DNA of 47,411 nucleotides, from contig PKUM01000295.1 of assembly GCA_002868855.1 (NCBI GenBank), forward strand, positions 1-47,411, given 5' to 3'. The stretch is from Chromatiales bacterium. GTDB lineage: Bacteria > Pseudomonadota > Gammaproteobacteria > Steroidobacterales > BM003. This document shows, piece by piece, positions 33,054-41,632 of the stretch. The position numbers and the translations under genes are program-made. Position 1 is the stretch's first letter. The number at the start of each line of letters is the position of its first letter. The notes beneath the pieces are model-generated. The model was not told where the DNA came from and searched no databases. It worked only from the letters and a program-made list of their open reading frames with translations.

Positions 33054-33854
33054 TCAGCTATGCGCTGTTGTGCTCTGGCGGTTGTCTTGGTTTGTCTCTG
33101 GATCGAGGTTGTTTTTACGGTACTCGGTGATTTGCGCGTAGGTCATGACTGCCATGATCGGAAACAGGCTGGCAAATGCGATCAGCCCGAAACCGTCGAT
33201 CAGCGGATTGCGGCCCGGAATTGCCTCCGCGAGGCCGAGTCCGAGCGCCGCGACGATAGGAACCGTGACGGTTGAGGTCGTAACGCCACCGGAATCATAG
33301 GCAAGCGGAATGATATTGCGTGGTGCGAACATCGTCTGAATCGTGACCACGAAATAGCCACAGATAATGAACCAGTGGATCGGGGCGCCGATGATGATGC
33401 GGAGCACGCCCAGCGTCAGGCCGACGGCTACCCCGATGGCGACCGCGATTCGCAGTCCCCAGGTGCTTACGCTGCCGGCAGAGAGTTCACTCGCCTTGAT
33501 TGCGACTGCTATCAGCGCGGGTTCGGCGATGGTCGTGCTGAAGCCGATTGCAAACGCGAATGCATAAATCCAGCCGAAATCGCGCCAATCGACAACAGCC
33601 GAAGTGCCCAGTATTTCGGGCGAGGTCAGTTGCGAAGCCATTAGCCGGCCGATCGGGAACAGCGCCTGTTCCAGTCCGATCAGAAACAGCGACAGCCCGA
33701 TCAGCACATAGCCAAAGCCGATGGCAATGGCGCGCGGATTCGGCAGCGCCCGCCGCAGAATGACGAACTGGAAGACCAGCAGAATGGTCGCGATCGGCAA
33801 TACATCCCGAATGGTGCCGAGCAGGACCTGGATCGCTTCGCCGAAACTGTCCAT
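33054..33854 (-). CDS. DUF1538 integral membrane protein (second copy)
   Basis: A 266-residue polytopic membrane protein of DUF1538 with about seven hydrophobic segments. Signature stretches are [55 protein letters not shown] and [18 protein letters not shown]. It is clearly homologous to the upstream gene product, and its ATG follows that gene's TAG directly. Function is unknown. The conserved polar GGVTTSTxTVP and AEPALIA segments within the membrane suggest an ion or solute pathway, so a transporter or channel is my inference. Confidence 0.85.
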   Translation of the reverse strand: MDSFGEAIQVLLGTIRDVLPIATILLVFQFVILRRALPNPRAIAIGFGYVLIGLSLFLIGLEQALFPIGRLMASQLTSPEILGTSAVVDWRDFGWIYAFAFAIGFSTTIAEPALIAVAIKASELSAGSVSTWGLRIAVAIGVAVGLTLGVLRIIIGAPIHWFIICGYFVVTIQTMFAPRNIIPLAYDSGGVTTSTVTVPIVAALGLGLAEAIPGRNPLIDGFGLIAFASLFPIMAVMTYAQITEYRKNNLDPETNQDNRQSTTAHS

Positions 33855-34586
33855 CTAGACGAGTATTCCGTAGATCATGACGAAGATCATTGGAGTCAGA
33901 GAGGCAAACGCGATCAGTCCGAATCCGTCCACTACCGGATTCCTGCCCTTGATCGAAGAAGCCAGCCCGACTCCCAGTGCTGTAACGAGGGGTACCGTGA
34001 TCGTCGAGGTCGTGACCCCGCCGGAGTCGTAGGCAATTCCGATAATCTCGCGCGGCGCGAAAGCCGTGACGATCATAACGATCACGTAGCCACCGGCGAT
34101 CAGGTAGTTGATCGGCCAGCCCTTCAGTATGCGCCAGACTCCGATGACCAGCGAGCATCCGACGGCGAGGGCGACTGTAAGGCGCAGGCCGAGTGCGTAG
34201 CCTTCCATCGCGTCATTGTCGGCGCCAATGACACCTGCCTCGGCGGCAACCTGTGAGGCTTCCTCGGCAATGGCGATCAGTGCCGGCTCGGCTGCGGTCG
34301 TACCGAAACCCAGGGCAAAGGCAAAGACTATCAGCCAGACCAGCGATCCCTTGCGCGCAAGAGAGTGCGCCATCGACTCGCCAATCGGAAACAAGCCCAG
34401 TTCGAGGCCGCGGATAAAAAACGTCAGTCCGAGTATTACCAGCAGCAGTCCGCCTATCATCTGTCCCAGTTGCGGCAATGGCTGGCGCAAAACGACGAGC
34501 TGAAAGAACGCTATGACCAGGATGATGGGCAACAGATCCCGACCGCTCTCGGACAGTCGCCCGAGCACTCTGTGCAACCAACTCAT
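33855..34586 (-). CDS. DUF1538 integral membrane protein (first copy)
   Basis: A 243-residue paralogue of the next gene product, with the same order of motifs: [56 protein letters not shown] and [18 protein letters not shown]. In some bacteria the two units occur fused in one chain (general knowledge), so these two probably assemble as a heteromer. I start it at ATG 34586, with GGAG about twelve bases upstream; the longer frame to 34757 is not membrane-like and runs into the promoter region. It is the first gene of a four-gene operon with PII-like and CBS proteins and is divergent from xdhC. Confidence 0.84.
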   Translation of the reverse strand: MSWLHRVLGRLSESGRDLLPIILVIAFFQLVVLRQPLPQLGQMIGGLLLVILGLTFFIRGLELGLFPIGESMAHSLARKGSLVWLIVFAFALGFGTTAAEPALIAIAEEASQVAAEAGVIGADNDAMEGYALGLRLTVALAVGCSLVIGVWRILKGWPINYLIAGGYVIVMIVTAFAPREIIGIAYDSGGVTTSTITVPLVTALGVGLASSIKGRNPVVDGFGLIAFASLTPMIFVMIYGILV

Positions 34587-34784
34587 GCCGGGCGTGATCT
34601 CCGCATTCTCGTATTCCGAACCGTATATTATGGCTTGACCCCGCACCGCAATGATAGAAAACCCGCGAACCTCGCGGCAATGCGTAAAATACGTAGCGGG
34701 CTGACCGGGCGGCCTGCTCGTTGCGCGAAATCGGGCGCCGGCTCGACGCTCCGGCATTCAAAGGAAAGGAAACGGTAATTCATT

Positions 34785-35849
34785 ATGGCAGTTCAGCACC
34801 TGCTGGCCGCATTCGACGGCTGGCGCGAACAACGCAAACCCCTGGTACTGGCGACGATCGTCGAGACCCTGGGTTCGACCTATAGCAAGGCCGGGACCCA
34901 CATGCTGATCGAGCCGGGTGGCGATTTCGAGGGCCTCGTGAGCGGCGGTTGTCTCGAAGGCGACCTTGTAGAGCATGCGCGAGACGTACTGGGAAACGGG
35001 CGGCCAAAGCTGGTGGTCTATGACATGCGCGACGAAGAAGCGGACCAGGTCTGGGGGCTCGGGCTTGGCTGCAACGGTGCGGTGCGAATATTTCTCCAGG
35101 CTCTCGATCCTGTGTCCGGCTATGAGCCGTTCATGGCAATGAGCCGGCTGATGTGCGACGCCGGGCGCGGCGCCTACGCGCTTGTAATTGCTGAAAATGG
35201 CGCCCCGCCTGCGGTCCCGGAGTGGATGGTCGCTGGAACCGCTGGGGTGCTCTCCGGGTCCGGTAGCGGCGGCTTTCTGCGCGACTACTGCGACGCGGCG
35301 GCCAATGCCGGCAGGGTCGATAACCTGCAGCTTGACGGTACGGAACTCGAGATCTTCGCGGCCCCGGTGCCCGTGATACCCAGGGTATTGCTGCTGGGCG
35401 CCGGTCCGGACGTGATTCCGCTCGCACGCATGGGGGAAATGCTGGGATGGCGTGTCACCGTGGCGGATCATCGCCCGGCTTATGTGGAGCGTCTGCGTCA
35501 GGTTGTTTCCGCAGAGATTCGCGCGACTTCGGCAGAAGGTCTGAGCGAAGCGCTCAATCTCGATAATTTCGACGCATGTGTCGTCATGAGTCACCACTAC
35601 CTCACCGATCTCGAATACCTGCGCTGCCTGGCACCCAGCCGCGTTCCGTATATCGGGATGCTGGGTCCGGAAAAACGCAGGAACCGTTTGTTCGACGACC
35701 TCGGCGAAGCGCACCGGAAGCTGCAGGGCAGGGCATACGGACCGGTCGGCCTCGATATCGGGGCCGATGATGCCGACAGCATCGCTCTGTCTATTGCCGC
35801 ACAAATACAGGCCGTGCTGAAGGATGCCGGCGGCGGACATCTTTGCTGA
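34785..35849 (+). CDS. xdhC: XdhC/CoxI-family molybdenum cofactor maturation protein
   Basis: A 354-residue XdhC-family protein, which binds molybdenum cofactor, promotes its sulfuration and inserts it into xanthine dehydrogenase-family enzymes. The N-terminal XdhC domain has ATIVETLGSTYSKAGTHML and SGGCLEGDLVEHA. The C-terminal Rossmann domain has LLLGAGPDVIPLARMGEMLG, then MSHHYLTDLEYL, YIGMLGPEKRRN and LDIGADDADSIALSI. No xanthine dehydrogenase-type enzyme is in the window. The formate dehydrogenase nearby uses a different (bis-MGD) cofactor, so its client lies elsewhere. It probably shares a transcript with the ion channel and the mocA-like gene downstream. Confidence 0.92.
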   Translation: MAVQHLLAAFDGWREQRKPLVLATIVETLGSTYSKAGTHMLIEPGGDFEGLVSGGCLEGDLVEHARDVLGNGRPKLVVYDMRDEEADQVWGLGLGCNGAVRIFLQALDPVSGYEPFMAMSRLMCDAGRGAYALVIAENGAPPAVPEWMVAGTAGVLSGSGSGGFLRDYCDAAANAGRVDNLQLDGTELEIFAAPVPVIPRVLLLGAGPDVIPLARMGEMLGWRVTVADHRPAYVERLRQVVSAEIRATSAEGLSEALNLDNFDACVVMSHHYLTDLEYLRCLAPSRVPYIGMLGPEKRRNRLFDDLGEAHRKLQGRAYGPVGLDIGADDADSIALSIAAQIQAVLKDAGGGHLC

Positions 35850-35949
35850 GAGCCGGTGTTGCGCTCATGCAGAGCGGGGCGTGCATGCCGGGCAATGGAC
35901 GAAATCGGGTTTTACATCATAATGGTGCGATTGCAATGGTCTGTTTAGG

Positions 35950-36960
35950 ATGACGATGTTTCCGCGAATTGCAGCGGTTGTGCTCTGTTTTATGTGCGCG
36001 AATGCGTTGGCGCAGGACTGTACCTTCGATTCTCCGGATCTCCTGCTGCGGCCGGGCGAGCCCGGGCAGCCGACCGAGGTGCTGATACGCGTCTACGTGG
36101 TCGATATCACGAAAATTCTCGATGTCGAACAGAGTTTCGTGACCGATGTGTATTTCCGGGCGGAATGGACCGACCCGAGACTGGTCCACGATGGGCCGTT
36201 ACCCTGTCAGGCCCGGCCTGACCAGGTCTGGACGCCCCAGGTCCAGTCGTTGAACCGGCGGACGTTGGACAGTGCGAGTCCGCCGCAAATCCGGGTCGCT
36301 CCGGACGGCAGCGTGTTTTTTGTCGTGCGCCGCTTCGGCGAGTTTTCGTACGAGGCCGATCTCGGCGATTTCCCGTTTGACGAGCAGACGTTGTCGTTCG
36401 TGATTGTTTCCGCTCACGAGCCGCAGGAAGTAGTTCTGCGCTCGGATGAGGCCGCGGTGGGGATGGCCGAGCGGCTGTCTGTCGTCAACTGGAATCTGAA
36501 TTTTCGCGAGGCGCGCAGCGGCGCGCTCTATGTAGCGCCTCGCGATCGCACGGTTGCCCGACTCGACATCGAGTTCAGTGCGAAAAGGCTGACCGGCTAC
36601 TATGTGTGGAAGCTGATCGTCCCGCTGGTGCTGGTCGTGATGATGTCGTGGTCGGTATTCTGGATCGCCCCGGTCCACGTCGCGCCGCGGCTCGGTCTCG
36701 CCGCGACCTCGATGCTGACACTGATCGCATACCGCTTCGCTCTGGCGTCGATACTGCCGCCGATCGCGTACATGACACGAATGGACCTGTTCCTGGTATT
36801 CGCCTCGGTACTCGTCTTTGGCGCACTCGCCGTTGCGGTCGCTGTGACCTATGTAGCGGACAAGGGCAGGGATGGACTGGCGCTGCGGATCAATGAAGTA
36901 GCTCGCTGGTTTTCGCCGCTGATGTTCGCCGCGGTTATCGTTTTCGCATTCTGGTTTTGA
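35950..36960 (+). CDS. Prokaryotic pentameric ligand-gated ion channel (Cys-loop receptor family)
   Basis: A 336-residue bacterial relative of nicotinic/GABA-A receptors (GLIC/ELIC type). The signal peptide is 1-21 (MCANALA). The beta-sandwich extracellular domain (about 24-213) has the loop A-type WTPQV at 94-98 and the family-defining FPFDEQTL at 141-148, the Cys-loop equivalent without its cysteines. Four membrane helices follow: M1 about 217-239 with its conserved Pro, the pore-lining M2 about 248-268, M3 about 277-302 and M4 about 319-335. Two Cys (24, 86) might pair in the N-terminal domain. The protein should form a pentameric inner-membrane channel opened by an unknown ligand. It sits between xdhC and the mocA-like gene, overlapping the latter's TTG start. 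Confidence 0.92.
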   Translation: MTMFPRIAAVVLCFMCANALAQDCTFDSPDLLLRPGEPGQPTEVLIRVYVVDITKILDVEQSFVTDVYFRAEWTDPRLVHDGPLPCQARPDQVWTPQVQSLNRRTLDSASPPQIRVAPDGSVFFVVRRFGEFSYEADLGDFPFDEQTLSFVIVSAHEPQEVVLRSDEAAVGMAERLSVVNWNLNFREARSGALYVAPRDRTVARLDIEFSAKRLTGYYVWKLIVPLVLVVMMSWSVFWIAPVHVAPRLGLAATSMLTLIAYRFALASILPPIAYMTRMDLFLVFASVLVFGALAVAVAVTYVADKGRDGLALRINEVARWFSPLMFAAVIVFAFWF

Positions 36961-37583
36961 CGGCGGCGGCGGCAGCAGCGAACGAGGTCTGGGCGGTCAT
37001 TTTGGCTGCCGGTGCGTCCACTCGCTTTGGCACTCCGAAACAACTCTTCCGCTGGCGCGGGCGGACGTTGCTGCAACATGCACTGGCTCATGCGCGGCAG
37101 ACTGTTTCCGATCGCGTCGTGATTGTAACGGGTGCGTATGCGAATCAGCTGGATGTTGTGCTCGGCCCCGACCGCGCGGTGTGCGTCTATAACGCAGGTT
37201 GGCGCGACGGCATGGGGTCATCGATACGGGCCGGAATTGCGGCTTTGCCGGGCGATTGCCCGGCGGCACTGGTGATGCCCTGCGATCAGCCGCTGGTAGA
37301 TGGCAGGGATCTTGCGGCGTTGGTCGGACATTGGCGTAAGCGGCCGCTGCGCGCGGTTGCCAGCGGGTATGCCGGTATATTCGGAATCCCGGCGGTACTG
37401 CCGGCGCGGTTGTTTCCGGCGCTTGGCGAACTGCACGGAGACCGCGGCGCCCGGGAGGTGCTGCGCCGCGAGGGCCACCGGTTGGACGTGCTCGAGCTGC
37501 CGGCCGGTCATCTGGATGTCGATGATCGATTTGCTGCATCGCGGCTCGACGATGAGGATGCCGGGACACAAGCGGATCGCTGA
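36957..37583 (+). CDS. mocA: MocA/MobA-like molybdenum cofactor nucleotidyltransferase
   Basis: A 208-residue NTP transferase. It has the nucleotide-binding LAAGASTRFGTPKQLFRW (17-34), NAGWRDGMGSSIRAGIAAL and the metal-binding MPCDQPLVDG (Asp of CDQP). These match MocA, which adds CMP to molybdopterin for xanthine dehydrogenase-family enzymes, rather than MobA (GMP). MobA or a related sugar-nucleotide enzyme remains possible. The only workable start is TTG 36957, overlapping the channel stop (TTGA); no ATG lies near. It pairs logically with xdhC, separated from it only by the ion channel gene. Confidence 0.87.
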   Translation: MTAAAAAANEVWAVILAAGASTRFGTPKQLFRWRGRTLLQHALAHARQTVSDRVVIVTGAYANQLDVVLGPDRAVCVYNAGWRDGMGSSIRAGIAALPGDCPAALVMPCDQPLVDGRDLAALVGHWRKRPLRAVASGYAGIFGIPAVLPARLFPALGELHGDRGAREVLRREGHRLDVLELPAGHLDVDDRFAASRLDDEDAGTQADR

Positions 37584-37669
37584 AAGCGGCCGCGGGAAAA
37601 AGAGTCACAGACACGCGTAATGCGGCGCGCGGATCGAAGCCGCGGCAGAGACATAGACGGAGGGCAACC

Positions 37670-39313
37670 ATGCATGGCCTGATGATGAACACACCATTGA
37701 CTATTACTTCGATCATGCGTCACGTCGAGCGCAATTCGCCTGAGGGTGAGATCGTTTCGGTCACCGCCGATCAGCCTTTGCATCGGCTGACTTACCGTCA
37801 GGCCTTTGCCCGCGCCCGAAAACTCGCGAATGCGCTTAATCGGCTCGGTATCGCATCTTCCGAACGGGTCGCAACGCTGGCATGGAATGATTACAGGCAC
37901 TTCGAGCTTTATTATGCGATTTCCTGCGCCGGGTTGGTTTTGCACACGATAAATCCGCGGCTTTTTGCCGAACAGATCGAATATATCGTCAATCATGCCG
38001 AGGACCGGTACATCTTTACCGACGTGATGTTCGTGCCGCTGCTGGAGAAGCTCGCGCCGCAGCTGCCCGGCGTAGAGGGCTATGTGGTCATGACCGATGC
38101 GGCGCACATGCCGCAATCCACGCTGCCCAATTTGCTGTGTTACGAGACGCTGCTCGAGGCCGAGTCAGAGGATTTTGAATGGCCCGAGCTTGACGAGAAT
38201 ACAGCGAGTGCGTTGTGTTACACGTCCGGCACGACCGGCAACCCGAAAGGCGTATTGTATTCGCACCGGGCAACCGTGCTGCATACCTACGCGTCAGCGC
38301 TTCCGGATGTGATGAATCTCAGGGCCGGCGATGTCGTATTGCCGGTTGTGCCACTGTTTCATGCGAACGGCTGGGGCACGACGTATACGGTGCCAATGGT
38401 TGGCGCGAAACTGGTATTTCCGGGACCGAAGCTGGGTGACGGCGAAACCCTGCATCGCCTGATGGAATCGGAAGGGGTCACCGCCGCACTCGGCGTTCCG
38501 ACGGTCTGGCTGGCCTTGCTGCAGTACCTGCGCGACAGCGGTGTGACATTGACGACGCTTCAACGCACCATCGTCGGCGGCTCTGCCTGCCCGCTGGCGA
38601 TAATGGATGAGTTTCGCGAAAAACACGGTGTGGAGACCCACCATGCATGGGGCATGACCGAGATGAGTCCGCTGGGTACGTTTAATTCGTTGTTGCCCGG
38701 AATGGAAACCCTGGATCATCAGGCGTTGCAGGCCGTACGTGCGAAACAGGGCCGCGCGGTGTACGGCGTGGAAATGAAGATCGTCGATGACGAGGGCAAC
38801 GAATTGCCCTGGGACGGCGAGCGCTTCGGGACGCTCAAGGTGCGCGGACCGTGGATTGCCAGCGATTACTATCGCACAGGTGAAAAAGGCAGCGCCCTGG
38901 ATAGCAAGGGCTGGTTCAATACCGGAGACGTTGCCACGATCGACGCCAGCGGTTACATGCAGATCACCGACCGAACCAAGGACGTTATCAAGTCCGGCGG
39001 CGAATGGATCAGTTCGATCGATCTCGAAAATGCAGCGGTCGCCCACCCCGGTGTACTGGAAGCCGCAGTGATCGGAGTCGCTCATGCGAAATGGGCCGAG
39101 CGGCCACTGATGATTGTCGTGCCGGGGGAGGGCGGCAACCTGGACAAAGAGACACTGCTCGAATTTCTTGCGGCGCATGTCGCGAAATGGTGGTTGCCGG
39201 ACGACATCGTATTCGTTGACGAAATTCCGCATACCGCGACGGGTAAAATCAGCAAGGTGGGTTTGCGTGAGCGATTTGGCGACTACCGGCTCCCCACCGA
39301 TACTGAGGACTGA
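37670..39313 (+). CDS. Acyl-CoA synthetase (AMP-forming, AlkK/DmdB type)
   Basis: A 547-residue adenylate-forming ligase that activates a medium- or long-chain or substituted carboxylate to its CoA thioester. The P-loop is [27 protein letters not shown] is the A5-type motif. [12 protein letters not shown] and [18 protein letters not shown] are the A7/A8 motifs, and the catalytic Lys is in [10 protein letters not shown]. The [19 protein letters not shown] region matches medium-chain (AlkK-like) and methylthiopropionate (DmdB-like) ligases. GGAGGG precedes ATG 37670. The downstream aldehyde dehydrogenase on the same strand hints at alcohol/aldehyde-to-acid-to-CoA processing, but there is a 78-base gap. 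Confidence 0.92.
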   Translation: MHGLMMNTPLTITSIMRHVERNSPEGEIVSVTADQPLHRLTYRQAFARARKLANALNRLGIASSERVATLAWNDYRHFELYYAISCAGLVLHTINPRLFAEQIEYIVNHAEDRYIFTDVMFVPLLEKLAPQLPGVEGYVVMTDAAHMPQSTLPNLLCYETLLEAESEDFEWPELDENTASALCYTSGTTGNPKGVLYSHRATVLHTYASALPDVMNLRAGDVVLPVVPLFHANGWGTTYTVPMVGAKLVFPGPKLGDGETLHRLMESEGVTAALGVPTVWLALLQYLRDSGVTLTTLQRTIVGGSACPLAIMDEFREKHGVETHHAWGMTEMSPLGTFNSLLPGMETLDHQALQAVRAKQGRAVYGVEMKIVDDEGNELPWDGERFGTLKVRGPWIASDYYRTGEKGSALDSKGWFNTGDVATIDASGYMQITDRTKDVIKSGGEWISSIDLENAAVAHPGVLEAAVIGVAHAKWAERPLMIVVPGEGGNLDKETLLEFLAAHVAKWWLPDDIVFVDEIPHTATGKISKVGLRERFGDYRLPTDTED

Positions 39314-39391
39314 ATGTAGTCGCGTCGCCGATCGAATCTTTCGGGCATTCTGCCGGCGCCAATTTTTTGAAAAACCAGGAAGGGACTTTTC

Positions 39392-40819
39392 GTGTACAAC
39401 TTTAGTGAGTTCTATATTGGGGGTGAGTGGGTCGAGCCCGCACAACCCAGGAGTCTGGCAGTCACGGATCCGGCCAGCGAACAGCAAATCGGAACGATCT
39501 CGCTCGGTACCGCGGCCGATGTCGATCGCGCGGTCGCTGCGGCGCGCGCGGCATTCCCGGCATTTTCGGTGAGCAGCCGCGATGAGCGTATTGATTTGCT
39601 CGACCGGATTACCGATGCGTACAAGAAGCGTTATGCCGACGTTGCGGCGGCGATCAGTGCCGAGATGGGGGCGCCGATTGCGCTGGCCACGAACGCCCAG
39701 GCGGCAATGGGGATTGCCCATTTCAAGGTCGCACGGAATATTCTGCGGAAGTTTGCATTCGAGGAAGAATTGGGGGGCACCCGGATAGTTCGCGAGCCGG
39801 TTGGTGTATGTGGCCTGATAACGCCGTGGAACTGGCCGATCAATCAAATCGCATGCAAAGTTGCACCGGCTCTGGCGGCCGGCTGCACGATGGTATTGAA
39901 GCCGAGCGAAATTGCACCGCTCGACGCTGCCATTCTGGCTGAGATCCTGGATGAGGCGGGAGTACCGCCGGGGGTGTTCAACCTGGTAAACGGTGACGGC
40001 CCGACTGTCGGTGCCGCAATTGCCGCGCACCCTGATATCGACATGGTCTCATTTACCGGGTCGACCCGGGCGGGACGTGAAGTCAGCGTCGCGGCCGCGG
40101 CAACGCTGAAGAGGGTTGCCCTTGAGCTTGGCGGCAAATCGGCCAACATCATTCTCGACGACGCGGATATTGAACGCGCGGTAAAGCATGGCGCGCGGGC
40201 CTGTTTCGAGAACACCGGCCAGTCATGCAATGCACCGACGCGCATGCTGGTGCCGCAGGCGCTGCTGGGTGCTGTTGAGCAGATCGCCGGCGAAGTAGCG
40301 CGAAAAGTCGTCGTCGGAGACCCGCGCAAGGAAGGTACGCATATGGGCCCGGTTGTAAGCGGGCAGCAATGGGAGAAGATCCAGACGCTGATAGAGGCGG
40401 GCATTGCCGAGGGCGCAAAACTGGTGGCCGGCGGACCCGGCAAGCCGGACGGGATCGATACCGGTTTCTTCGTAAAACCCACAGTGTTCTCCCGGGTTCG
40501 CAATGACATGAGGATTGCCAGGGAAGAAATCTTCGGTCCGGTGCTCAGCATTATTCCTTATGCGGACGAAGACGAAGCTGTCACGATCGCCAACGATACG
40601 CCGTACGGTCTGTCCGGTTACGTGTCGTCCTCGGACATCGAGCGGGCACGCCGGATTGCGGCGCGTCTGCGTACCGGCATGGTCCATCTCAACGGTACCG
40701 GAGTCGATATCGAAGCACCGTTCGGCGGCTACAAACAGTCGGGTAACGGGCGCGAGTGGGGAGTTCAGGGGTTCGAGGAGTATCTCGAAACGAAAGCCGT
40801 GATGGGCTGGAGTGAATGA
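39392..40819 (+). CDS. NAD(P)-dependent aldehyde dehydrogenase
   Basis: A 475-residue aldehyde dehydrogenase oxidising an aldehyde to its acid. The cofactor region has TPWNWPINQIACKVAPALA and Lys170 in VLKPSE. FTGSTRAGRE is the Rossmann turn, the general base Glu245 is in LELGGKS, and the nucleophile Cys279 is in NTGQSCNAPTRM. The C-terminal GGYKQSGNGREWG closes the site. The start is GTG 39392, with AGGAAGGGA upstream. Substrate specificity is not readable. Gene order suggests it feeds the upstream acyl-CoA synthetase. Confidence 0.93.
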   Translation: MYNFSEFYIGGEWVEPAQPRSLAVTDPASEQQIGTISLGTAADVDRAVAAARAAFPAFSVSSRDERIDLLDRITDAYKKRYADVAAAISAEMGAPIALATNAQAAMGIAHFKVARNILRKFAFEEELGGTRIVREPVGVCGLITPWNWPINQIACKVAPALAAGCTMVLKPSEIAPLDAAILAEILDEAGVPPGVFNLVNGDGPTVGAAIAAHPDIDMVSFTGSTRAGREVSVAAAATLKRVALELGGKSANIILDDADIERAVKHGARACFENTGQSCNAPTRMLVPQALLGAVEQIAGEVARKVVVGDPRKEGTHMGPVVSGQQWEKIQTLIEAGIAEGAKLVAGGPGKPDGIDTGFFVKPTVFSRVRNDMRIAREEIFGPVLSIIPYADEDEAVTIANDTPYGLSGYVSSSDIERARRIAARLRTGMVHLNGTGVDIEAPFGGYKQSGNGREWGVQGFEEYLETKAVMGWSE

Positions 40820-40838
40820 CAATGCGAGGGCCTGAGTT

Positions 40839-41558
40839 GTGAAGATTGAAACCCGACGGTTGCAATACCACGACGGAGATGTCGTATTGGAAGGCATGGT
40901 CGCCTGGGATGGCGATGCCCGCGGTCCTTTGCCTGGTGTGATGATTGCGCACGCCTGGGGTGGCGAGGGTGACTTTGAGAATGGAAAGGCGCGGGCTTTG
41001 GCCGAACTGGGCTATGTCGGTTTCGCGCTCGATATGTACGGCAAGGGCCGGCGTGGCGGAAACCCCGACGAGAATGCGGCATTGATGCAGCCATTCGTCG
41101 AGAACCGGTCGTTGTTGCAGGCACGTATCGGCGCTGCACTGGCGGCATGTCGTGCATTGCCCGAGGTCGATGCTGCGCGGATGGCGGCAATCGGGTTCTG
41201 TTTCGGTGGAATGTGCGTTCTCGATCTCGCCCGAAGCGGCGCGGACCTGCGCGCCGTCGTCAGTTTTCACGGCCTGCTTGGCGCCCCTGGAAACACCCGC
41301 GACGTGCAGATCCCGGCCAGGGTCCTGGTATTGCATGGACACGACGATCCGATGGTGCCGGTTGACCAGGTCGTGGCCCTGCAAACGGAACTCAGCGAGG
41401 CAGGGGCCGACTGGCAGGTTCATGTCTACGGCAATACCATGCACGCATTTACCAATCCTGCGGCCGCCGATCCGGATTTTGGAACGGTGTACAGCGCGGT
41501 TGCCGATCGCAGGTCATGGCGCGCAATGAGTGATTTTCTCGAGGACTCGCTGGCGTAG
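40839..41558 (+). CDS. Dienelactone hydrolase family protein
   Basis: A 239-residue alpha/beta hydrolase of the dienelactone hydrolase family. The nucleophile is Cys121 in GFCFGGM, the family hallmark. The acid is in HGHDDPMVPVDQV and the catalytic His in GNTMHAFTNP. Family enzymes open lactone rings in aromatic degradation, but many have other ester or lactone substrates. GTG 40839 follows the aldehyde dehydrogenase stop by 19 bases, so the two are probably cotranscribed. A lactone made by a Baeyer-Villiger monooxygenase would be a plausible substrate (inference; that gene is 30 kb away). Confidence 0.91.
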   Translation: MKIETRRLQYHDGDVVLEGMVAWDGDARGPLPGVMIAHAWGGEGDFENGKARALAELGYVGFALDMYGKGRRGGNPDENAALMQPFVENRSLLQARIGAALAACRALPEVDAARMAAIGFCFGGMCVLDLARSGADLRAVVSFHGLLGAPGNTRDVQIPARVLVLHGHDDPMVPVDQVVALQTELSEAGADWQVHVYGNTMHAFTNPAAADPDFGTVYSAVADRRSWRAMSDFLEDSLA

Positions 41559-41632
41559 CGAATTGTCACCGCATGCCGTTTGCGTCCAGGATGATCGTCT
41601 TGGCAAGCCGAAAATGAAGTCTGAGGGTGGAT

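Noticed and set aside
34758-35840. 360-codon minus-strand frame
   Set aside because: Exact antisense of xdhC, which has clear family motifs.
38294-40030. 578-codon open frame on the minus strand
   Set aside because: It lies wholly antisense to the acyl-CoA synthetase and aldehyde dehydrogenase genes, whose motifs are unmistakable. Its translation is Arg/His-rich with no motif. Long antisense frames are expected in GC-rich DNA.
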